Shown here piece by piece: positions 58,026-64,000 of a stretch of 64,000 nucleotides of DNA. This DNA is from Streptomyces sp. CB02261 (GTDB lineage Bacteria; Actinomycetota; Actinomycetes; Streptomycetales; Streptomycetaceae), in NCBI RefSeq assembly GCF_001905665.1, contig NZ_LIVX01000015.1, positions 95,300 through 159,299 on the forward strand, in the 5' to 3' direction. The position numbers were made by a program, and so were the translations under genes. A model generated the notes under the pieces. The model searched no databases. It was not told the origin of the DNA and saw only the letters and a program-made list of their open reading frames with translations. How positions within the stretch are numbered: position 1 is the stretch's first letter; each line of letters starts with the position of its first letter.

Positions 58026-58919
58026 ATGGGCGTGACCGCCCCCCTGCCCGTCACCGACCGGTTCCTGGAGGTCCTGGAGCGGCTCAGCGAGCGCTCGGTC
58101 GAGGACTACTACAACCCGTACCAGACCTTCCAGTGGCCCGAAACGCTGGAGGAGAACCGTTTCTGGATGACGCCGGAGCTGCTCACCGTCTACGGCACCG
58201 AGCACTACGACACCCTCGGCGAGGACACGCTGCAGCGCCTGTCGAAGTGGGAGTCCGTCAACTTCTACAGCCTCAACGTGCACGGCATCCGCGAGCTGCT
58301 CATCGAGGTCGTCGGCCGCATCCACATGCCCGGCTTCGAGGTGCCCTCGGACTTCTTCCACCACTTCATCGGCGAGGAGAACGAACACATGTGGTTCTTC
58401 TCCGAGTTCTGCCGCCGCTACGGCAACAAGATCTACGGCTCCACCGCCATGCGCGCCGACGCGGCCTGGGAGCCGGAGGTGGAGAACTTCCTCGTCTTCA
58501 CCCGCATCCTCTTCTTCGAGGAGCTCGTCGACCACTACAACTCCCGGATGGCGAAGGACGAGTCCCTCTGCCACACCATCCGCGAGGTCAACCGCATCCA
58601 CCACCAGGACGAGTCCCGCCACATCGCCTTCGGGCGCGAGCTGGTCTCCCTCCTGTACAGCCGCATGTGCCAGGCCGTGAGCGCCGACCGGGTCCGCGAG
58701 GTGGAGGCGTACCTCAAGCGGTACGTCGTCTACAGCGTCAACTCCCTCTACAACCCCCACGTGTACCGCGACGCCGGCATCCCCGACCCGCTCGCCCTGC
58801 GCAACGCGCTGGTCGCCGACCCGAGCCGCCGCCCCCACGAGCGCAAGGCCATCCGCAAGCCGCTCTCCTTCTTCCTGAGGACCGGGATCTTCTCCGACGA
58901 CACCCTGCCCGTCGTCTGA
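58026..58919 (+). CDS. AurF-type di-iron N-oxygenase
   Basis: 297 residues from ATG 58026 (AGAGGAG upstream). Ferritin-like four-helix fold of the p-aminobenzoate N-oxygenase AurF family. Ligand candidates in correct register with AurF: ENEH (Glu118, His121), EEL (Glu165), and HHQDESRH (His192, Glu196, His199); the first Glu is probably Glu90 in GIREL. AurF and CmlI oxidise arylamines to nitro groups through hydroxylamine. No arylamine pathway is visible here; with a carrier-protein loading system next door, the substrate may be a carrier-bound amino acid amine. Confidence 0.88.
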   Translation: MGVTAPLPVTDRFLEVLERLSERSVEDYYNPYQTFQWPETLEENRFWMTPELLTVYGTEHYDTLGEDTLQRLSKWESVNFYSLNVHGIRELLIEVVGRIHMPGFEVPSDFFHHFIGEENEHMWFFSEFCRRYGNKIYGSTAMRADAAWEPEVENFLVFTRILFFEELVDHYNSRMAKDESLCHTIREVNRIHHQDESRHIAFGRELVSLLYSRMCQAVSADRVREVEAYLKRYVVYSVNSLYNPHVYRDAGIPDPLALRNALVADPSRRPHERKAIRKPLSFFLRTGIFSDDTLPVV

Positions 58920-58971
58920 GCGCGCCCCTAGGGGATGCCCCCGGACCTCCCACCCGAGAGGTGAAGTGACC

Positions 58972-59871
58972 ATGACCGTGACGACCCCCGCGACCGCCGG
59001 GGCAGCCCCGGGGCAGGCGAGGGGCCTGCCCTCGCTCGGCCCGGAGGGGACCCGCCTGCTGCGGCTCCTCGACGACACCTTCGAGAGCTGGGGCGTGACC
59101 GCGGGCGCCCGCCCGATGACCATGCCCCCGCTCCTGCCGGCCGCCGACCTCGCGAAGCTCGACTACTACGACAACTTCCCGCACCAGGCCGTCGTCGCCA
59201 CCCCGCTCGACCTGGAACGCCGGGAGACCGCGCCCTTCTCCGCCGACACCGGCCGCTTCCCGAGCGACGCCCTCGAACCCGCCGCGCTCGGACTGCCCTC
59301 GGCGTCCTGCTACGCCGTCTACCTCGACCACCAGGGCACCCGGGTCGCCGACGACACCCTCGTCACCATCTGCTCCTGGTGCTTCCGCAAGGAGACCCAC
59401 TACGAGGGGATGCGGCGCCAGCTCGGCTTCCGCATGCGGGAGATCGTCGCCATCGGCACCCGCGAACACGCCGAGACCCACCTCGCCGACTTCACCGAGA
59501 AGATCCAGGGCTTCGCCGCCGCGCTCGACCTGCCGCTGCGCAAGGAGGCCGCCTGCGACCCGTTCTTCGACAAGGGCGGCTCGAAGGCGCTGCTCCAGCG
59601 GCTCACCCCGGTGAAGTACGAGTTCCTGTACGAGGACCTGGCCATCGCCTCGGTCAACACCCACCGGAACTTCTTCGGCGACCGGTGCGACATCACGCTC
59701 GGGTCGTCCGGCGGACCGGCCTTCACCAGCTGCGTCGCCTTCGGCCTCGAACGCTGGCTGTCCGCACTGACCCGCCGCCACGGCGGCTGGGACGCCGCCA
59801 CACGGGCGGTGCTCGACGCGAACGCCCGCGCGCGGACCGGTGCGAGTGGCGCGGCCGGGCCGGTGATCTGA
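58972..59871 (+). CDS. Seryl-tRNA-synthetase-like amino-acid:carrier-protein ligase
   Basis: 299 residues from ATG 58972 (AGAGGTGA 8 nt upstream). Only a class II aminoacyl-tRNA synthetase catalytic core is present, with no tRNA-binding domain: motif 2 CSWCFRKETHYEGMRRQLGFRMREIVAIG and motif 3 TSCVAFGLERWL. Cys in each of these motifs plus an intervening Glu fit the zinc site of archaeal-type SerRS. This is the architecture of the bacterial amino-acid:[carrier protein] ligases first described in Bradyrhizobium, which adenylate Gly or Ala and load it on a phosphopantetheine. The adjacent PPTase and carrier protein strongly support that role. Confidence 0.9.
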   Translation: MTVTTPATAGAAPGQARGLPSLGPEGTRLLRLLDDTFESWGVTAGARPMTMPPLLPAADLAKLDYYDNFPHQAVVATPLDLERRETAPFSADTGRFPSDALEPAALGLPSASCYAVYLDHQGTRVADDTLVTICSWCFRKETHYEGMRRQLGFRMREIVAIGTREHAETHLADFTEKIQGFAAALDLPLRKEAACDPFFDKGGSKALLQRLTPVKYEFLYEDLAIASVNTHRNFFGDRCDITLGSSGGPAFTSCVAFGLERWLSALTRRHGGWDAATRAVLDANARARTGASGAAGPVI

Positions 59872-59872
59872 C

Positions 59873-60310
59873 GTGCCGGCCCGTCCCGCCGCCCCGCCGG
59901 CGGGCGGCCTGGGGTGGGCGAACCTCGGCATGGACATCGTGTCCGTCAACCGTGTCCGCACGCTCCTCAACCAGTACGGGGAGCGGTTCTTCGAGCGGAT
60001 GCTCACCCCCGGCGAGCTCGCCGACTGCCGCACCTCCTCCGGGCTCGACGTGCTGAGCCTGTGCGGGCGGATCGCGGCCAAGGAGGCGGCCTTCAAGACC
60101 CTACGGGTCAGGGGCAGGTTCCTGCCCTGGCCGGACATCGTGGTGCGGCGCTCCGAGGGCGGCTGGCCGCTCGTGGAGCTGCACCGGTCGGCCGCCGAGA
60201 TGGCCGCCGCGTCCGGCATCACCGAGATCACCGTGTCCATCAGCCACGACGTGGACTACGCGGTGGCGGTGGCCGCCCCGATCATCGCCCCCGCCACACC
60301 CATCCAGTAG
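59873..60310 (+). CDS. AcpS-type 4'-phosphopantetheinyl transferase
   Basis: 145 residues; GTG one base after the ligase stop. AcpS motifs: LGMDIVSVNRVRTLL (metal-binding Asp), FFERMLTPGEL, CGRIAAKEAAFKTLRV (catalytic Glu and Lys) and ITVSISHDVDYAVAVA. Transfers phosphopantetheine from CoA to the conserved Ser of a carrier protein. As a non-housekeeping copy between the ligase and carrier genes, it is presumably dedicated to that carrier. Confidence 0.92.
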   Translation: MPARPAAPPAGGLGWANLGMDIVSVNRVRTLLNQYGERFFERMLTPGELADCRTSSGLDVLSLCGRIAAKEAAFKTLRVRGRFLPWPDIVVRRSEGGWPLVELHRSAAEMAAASGITEITVSISHDVDYAVAVAAPIIAPATPIQ

Positions 60311-60329
60311 CAGCTAAAGGAGTTCAACC

Positions 60330-60581
60330 ATGGCCGACGGCCTGCAGACGGTGAAGAGCTGGATCCTCGCGCGTCACCCCGAGCGCCAGGACATCGCGCC
60401 CGACCTCGACCTGATCGAGAACCGGCTCATCGACTCGCTGTCCTTCGTCGAGTTCGTCTTCCTGCTGGAGCAGGAGAGCGGCACCGCCATCCAGATGGAG
60501 ACCCTGGAGGTCGAGTCCATCCGTACCCTCGCCGCCATCGAGCGGCACTTCTTCACGGCCGCGGTGGAGGTCCAGGCATGA
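60330..60581 (+). CDS. Free-standing acyl/aminoacyl carrier protein
   Basis: 83 residues with the four-helix carrier fold: acidic LDLIENRLIDSLSFVEFVFLLEQESGTAI, phosphopantetheine attachment at Ser36 in IDSLSF, then a TLAAIERHFF helix. AAAGGAG precedes the ATG. It is the expected acceptor of the neighbouring aaRS-like ligase and substrate platform for the oxygenase and dehydratase. Stop overlaps the metK start (ATGA). Confidence 0.93.
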   Translation: MADGLQTVKSWILARHPERQDIAPDLDLIENRLIDSLSFVEFVFLLEQESGTAIQMETLEVESIRTLAAIERHFFTAAVEVQA

Positions 60582-61786
60582 GCCGCCGCCTCTTCACCTC
60601 CGAGTCGGTGACCGAGGGCCACCCCGACAAGATCGCCGACCGGATCAGCGACACCATCCTCGATGCGCTCCTCACCGAGGACCCGTCCTCGCGGGTGGCG
60701 GTGGAGACCCTGATCACCACGGGTCTGGTGCACATCGCCGGCGAGGTCACCACCACCGCGTACGCGCCGATAGCGAAGCTGGTCCGCGAGGCCGTCCTCG
60801 ACATCGGCTACGACTCCTCCGCGAAGGGCTTCGACGGCGCCTCCTGCGGGGTGTCGGTGTCCATCGGCGCACAGTCGCCGGACATCGCGCAGGGCGTCGA
60901 CTCGGCGTACGAGTCCCGGGTCGAGGGCGCGGGCGACGAGCTCGCCGCCCAGGGCGCCGGAGACCAGGGCCTCATGTTCGGCTACGCCTGCGACGACACG
61001 GCCGAACTGATGCCGCTGCCGATCGCCCTGGCGCACCGGCTGTCGCGCCGGCTGACCGAGGTCCGCAAGAACGGCACCGTGCCGTACCTGCGGCCCGACG
61101 GCAAGACCCAGGTCACCATCGAGTACGACGGGGACCGCCCGGTCCGCCTCGACACGGTCGTCGTGTCCTCGCAGCACGCCGCCGACATCTCCGTCGAGGG
61201 CCTGCTCGCCCCGGACGTGCGCGAGTACGTCGTCGAGCACGTCCTCAAGGAGCTCGTCGAGGAGGGCGTCGTCCTGGAGTCCGACGGCTACCGCCTCCTG
61301 GTCAACCCGACCGGGCGCTTCGAGATCGGCGGCCCCATGGGCGACGCCGGACTCACCGGCCGGAAGATCATCATCGACACCTACGGCGGGATGGCCCGGC
61401 ACGGCGGCGGCGCGTTCTCCGGCAAGGACCCGTCGAAGGTGGACCGCTCGGCCGCGTACGCCATGCGCTGGGTCGCGAAGAACGTCGTCGCGGCCGGCCT
61501 CGCCCGCCGCTGCGAGGTACAGGTGGCGTACGCGATCGGCAAGGCCGAACCGGTCGGCCTCTTCGTGGAGACCTTCGGCACCGGCACCCTGCCGGACGAG
61601 CGGATCCAGGAGGCGGTCGGCGCCGTCTTCGACCTGCGGCCCGCGGCGATCATCCGCGACCTGGACCTCAAGCGGCCGATCTACGCCAGGACGGCGGCGT
61701 ACGGCCACTTCGGCCGCGAGCTGCCCGAGTTCACCTGGGAGCGCACGGACCGCGTGGAGGCCCTGAAGAAGGCAGCGGGGGCCTGA
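60578..61786 (+). CDS. metK: S-adenosylmethionine synthetase (pathway copy)
   Basis: 402 residues, full length. LFTSESVTEGHPDKIADRISDTILDAL, GAGDQGLMFGYACDD, and DTYGGMARHGGGAFSGKDPSKVDRSAAYAMR are the three SAM-synthetase signatures. Makes SAM from ATP and methionine. The location inside a biosynthetic operon, with translational coupling to the carrier gene, marks it as a second copy feeding the two methyltransferases rather than the housekeeping gene. Confidence 0.95.
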   Translation: MSRRLFTSESVTEGHPDKIADRISDTILDALLTEDPSSRVAVETLITTGLVHIAGEVTTTAYAPIAKLVREAVLDIGYDSSAKGFDGASCGVSVSIGAQSPDIAQGVDSAYESRVEGAGDELAAQGAGDQGLMFGYACDDTAELMPLPIALAHRLSRRLTEVRKNGTVPYLRPDGKTQVTIEYDGDRPVRLDTVVVSSQHAADISVEGLLAPDVREYVVEHVLKELVEEGVVLESDGYRLLVNPTGRFEIGGPMGDAGLTGRKIIIDTYGGMARHGGGAFSGKDPSKVDRSAAYAMRWVAKNVVAAGLARRCEVQVAYAIGKAEPVGLFVETFGTGTLPDERIQEAVGAVFDLRPAAIIRDLDLKRPIYARTAAYGHFGRELPEFTWERTDRVEALKKAAGA

Positions 61787-61787
61787 G

Positions 61788-62771
61788 ATGCGCATCGCTG
61801 TCACGGGATCCATCGCGACCGACCATCTGATGACCTTCCCCGGCTGGTTCAGCGAGCAGCTGCTCGCCGACCGGCTCGACCGGGTCTCCCTGTCGTTCCT
61901 CGCCGACAACCTGGAGGTCAGGCGCGGCGGAGTGGCAGCGAACATCGCCTTCGGACTCGGCGTCCTCGGCCTCCGGCCCGTCCTCGTGGGCGCGGTCGGC
62001 GCCGACTTCGACCCGTACCGCGTCTGGCTGAAGGACCACGGTGTGGACACCGACTCGGTGCGCGTCAGCGAGTCGCTCCACACCGCCCGGTTCGTCTGTA
62101 CCACCGACCGGGCCCAGAACCAGATCGCCACCTTCTACGCGGGGGCGATGGCCGAGGCGCGCGAGATCGACCTGAGGGACGTCGTCGCCCGCACCGGCCG
62201 CCTGGAACTCGTCCTGGTCTCCCCGGACGACCCCGAGGCGATGCTCCGGCACACCCGCACCTGCCGGGACCTCGGCATCCCCTTCGCCGCCGACCCGTCG
62301 CAGCAGCTGGCGCGGCTCGACGGGGACCAGGTGCGGGAGCTGGTGGACGGAGCCCGGTACCTGTTCACCAACGAGTACGAGACGGCCCTGCTCCTGGAGA
62401 AGTCCGGCTGGGCGGAGCCGGAGGTGCTGCGCCGCGTCGGCACCTGGATCACCACCCACGGCGAGGCCGGCGTCCGCATCCGCGGCGAGGGCCGCGAACC
62501 GCTGGCCGTGCCGGCGGTCGAGGTCCCCGCCGTCGTCGACCCTACCGGCGTCGGCGACGCCTTCAGGGCCGGGTTCCTCGCCGGGACGCTGTGGGGCGTG
62601 CCGGAGCGGTGCGCGGCGCAGCTGGGCTGCGCCGTCGCCGCGACCGTCCTCGACTACGTGGGGACGCAGGAGTACCGGCTGCACCGGGAACCGCTCCTGG
62701 ACCGGATCAGGACCACGTACGGGGTGGGCTGCACGGCGACGCTGGTCACCCCCTTGCGGGGGCTGTCATGA
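61788..62771 (+). CDS. PfkB-family kinase, adenosine-kinase-like
   Basis: 327 residues. RIAVTGSIATDHLMTFPGWFSEQLLADRLDRVSLSFLADNLEVRRGGVAANIAFGLGVLGLRPVLVG matches mycobacterial AdoK; catalytic site VVDPTGVGDAFRAGFLAGTLWG. Phosphorylates adenosine to AMP. Between metK and metH it should remove adenosine released when S-adenosylhomocysteine is hydrolysed, pulling the methyl cycle forward. Starts 1 nt after metK and overlaps metH. Confidence 0.88.
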   Translation: MRIAVTGSIATDHLMTFPGWFSEQLLADRLDRVSLSFLADNLEVRRGGVAANIAFGLGVLGLRPVLVGAVGADFDPYRVWLKDHGVDTDSVRVSESLHTARFVCTTDRAQNQIATFYAGAMAEAREIDLRDVVARTGRLELVLVSPDDPEAMLRHTRTCRDLGIPFAADPSQQLARLDGDQVRELVDGARYLFTNEYETALLLEKSGWAEPEVLRRVGTWITTHGEAGVRIRGEGREPLAVPAVEVPAVVDPTGVGDAFRAGFLAGTLWGVPERCAAQLGCAVAATVLDYVGTQEYRLHREPLLDRIRTTYGVGCTATLVTPLRGLS

Positions 62772-64000
62772 GCACTGCCCGGCCCCCGCTCCGGGACGAG
62801 TTCGCCAAGCGGGTCGTCGTCGCCGACGGGGCGATGGGCACCATGCTCCAGACCGCCGACCCGAGCCTGGACGACTTCCGCAACCTGGAGGGCTGCAACG
62901 AGATCCTCAACCTCACGCGCCCCGACATCGTCGCCTCCGTCCACGACGCCTACTTCTCCGTGGGCGTGGACTGCGTCGAGACCAACACCTTCGGAGCGAA
63001 CCTCGCGGCGCTCGCCGAGTACGGCATCGAGCACCAGGTGTACGAGCTGTCCGAGGCCGGCGCCCGGATCGCCCGCACCACCGCGGACGCGCACACGGCC
63101 GCCGACGGCCGCCCCCGCTGGGTCCTCGGCTCCATGGGCCCCGGTACGAAGCTGCCCACCCTCGGCCACGTGACGTACGAGCCGCTCCGCGAGGCCTTCC
63201 AGCAGAACGCGGAGGGCCTGATCAGGGGCGGCGCCGACGCCCTCCTCGTCGAGACCTCGCAGGACCTGCTCCAGACGAAGGCGGCCGTCGTCGGCGCCCG
63301 CCGCGCCCTGGTCCGGGCCGGCCTGGACCTCCCGGTCATCGTGCAGGTCACCGTGGAGACGACGGGCACGATGCTCCTCGGCTCCGAGATCGGGGCGGCG
63401 CTCACCGCGCTGGAGCCGCTGGGCATCGACATGATCGGCCTGAACTGCGCCACGGGCCCGGCGGAGATGGCCGAGCACCTGCGGCACCTGGCACGCCACT
63501 CGCGCATCCCGCTCTCCGTCATGCCGAACGCCGGCCTGCCCGTCCTCACCTCCGACGGCGCCCACTACCCGCTGTCCCCGGCCGAACTGGCCGACGCGCA
63601 GGAGGCGTTCGTACGGGACTACGGGCCCGCCCTGGTCGGCGGCTGCTGCGGGACGACCCCGGAGCACCTGCGGCAGATCGTGGACCGGGTCCGGGGCGCC
63701 GCAGTCCTCGACCGGCGGCCGACGCCCGAGCCGGGCGCCTCGTCCCTGTACAGCCATGTGCCGTTCCGGCAGGACACCGCGTACCTGGCGATCGGCGAGC
63801 GCACCAACGCCAACGGCTCGAAGAAGTTCCGCGAGGCGATGCTCGAAGCGCGCTGGGACGACTGCGTCGAGATGGCCCGCGACCAGATCCGCGAGGGCGC
63901 GCACATGCTCGACCTGTGCGTGGACTACGTGGGCCGCGACGGCGTCGCCGACATGGAGGAGCTGGCCGGCCGTTTCGCCACCGCCTCCACCCTCCCGATC
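62768..64000 (+). CDS. metH: Cobalamin-type methionine synthase MetH, 3' end beyond the window
   Basis: 411 codons visible, open at the right edge; full MetH proteins are about 1150-1230 residues. Homocysteine-binding barrel with VVVADGAMGTMLQ, ETNTFGANLAALAEYG and zinc ligands in GLNCATGP and GGCCGTTPEH, followed by the start of the pterin domain (YLAIGERTNANGSKKFREAM). Transfers methyl from methyltetrahydrofolate to homocysteine via B12. ATG overlaps the previous stop (ATGA). A pathway copy completing methyl-donor recycling. Confidence 0.92.
   Translation, partial: MSTARPPLRDEFAKRVVVADGAMGTMLQTADPSLDDFRNLEGCNEILNLTRPDIVASVHDAYFSVGVDCVETNTFGANLAALAEYGIEHQVYELSEAGARIARTTADAHTAADGRPRWVLGSMGPGTKLPTLGHVTYEPLREAFQQNAEGLIRGGADALLVETSQDLLQTKAAVVGARRALVRAGLDLPVIVQVTVETTGTMLLGSEIGAALTALEPLGIDMIGLNCATGPAEMAEHLRHLARHSRIPLSVMPNAGLPVLTSDGAHYPLSPAELADAQEAFVRDYGPALVGGCCGTTPEHLRQIVDRVRGAAVLDRRPTPEPGASSLYSHVPFRQDTAYLAIGERTNANGSKKFREAMLEARWDDCVEMARDQIREGAHMLDLCVDYVGRDGVADMEELAGRFATASTLPI

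Noticed and set aside
58026..58919. Ribonucleotide reductase small subunit or fatty-acid desaturase
   Set aside because: The ExxH spacing and HHQDESRH match AurF-family N-oxygenases; no radical Tyr or desaturase His boxes.
58972..59871. Authentic seryl-tRNA synthetase
   Set aside because: No N-terminal tRNA-binding arm, only about 300 residues, and encoded beside a carrier protein and PPTase.

Overview
The window is chromosomal DNA from a high-GC actinomycete, almost certainly a Streptomyces. The evidence is strongly G/C-biased third codon positions, frequent GTG starts, short intergenic spacers and a recognisable core gene set: a CdgB-type diguanylate cyclase, nagK-nagA, otsA/otsB, thrC with a MoaD-like carrier, cold-shock protein plus groEL2, and murQ with an RpiR-type regulator. 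From memory this order resembles the middle of the S. coelicolor chromosome; I could not check it. No tRNA, rRNA, insertion sequence or CRISPR array was seen.

Layout. 0-12.5 kb: secreted PA14/FnIII protein, membrane protein, an Mrr-nuclease/TerD fusion, an amine-oxidase-like flavoprotein, a frameshifted small lipoprotein, an APH(6)-like kinase, a GNAT protein, a SoxR-box-controlled quinone oxidoreductase, a carotenoid-desaturase-like flavoprotein and a pentapeptide-repeat protein. 12.6-21.4 kb: FAD monooxygenase, a SenR/SenS two-component system facing HbpS (extracellular haem/redox sensing), an M1 peptidase lipoprotein, GNAT, TerD, ArfB and flavin reductase. 21.5-33.8 kb: CdgB (c-di-GMP) behind a BldD-like box; a CBM-like membrane protein; amino-sugar catabolism (pfkB, nagA, nagK) facing a sugar-binding lipoprotein with two DasR-like dre sites; trehalose synthesis (otsB, otsA) around a divergent HxlR/imine-reductase-like pair. 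33.9-44.3 kb: wall-anchored-type protein, glucosyl-3-phosphoglycerate synthase, SAM-riboswitch-controlled thrC-moaD, csp, CIRCE-controlled groEL2, and two overlapping large secreted proteins. 44.4-55.3 kb: SRPBCC protein, secreted peptidase, murR-murQ, small hypotheticals, a chloramphenicol-phosphotransferase/chloramphenicol-exporter-like pair, an HD protein, a DHA2 MFS pump behind two CsoR-like palindromes, and a Cys/Met-metabolism PLP enzyme.

55.3 kb to the right edge is the most unusual part: one tightly packed plus-strand operon that looks like a small uncharacterised natural-product pathway. It starts at a strong AT-rich promoter and encodes a MaoC-like dehydratase, two SAM methyltransferases with a 32-codon relic between them, an AurF-type di-iron N-oxygenase, a truncated seryl-tRNA-synthetase-like protein of the amino-acid:carrier-protein ligase type, a private AcpS-type phosphopantetheinyl transferase, a free-standing carrier protein, and a methyl-cycle cassette (SAM synthetase, adenosine-kinase-like PfkB, cobalamin-type methionine synthase running off the edge). 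The reading is: load one amino acid on a carrier protein without an NRPS, oxidise its nitrogen, methylate, and recycle the methyl donor.

A second window-wide oddity is a set of about nine short tandem duplications placed at gene 3' ends, most of them spanning the stop codon (unit 18-95 bp).
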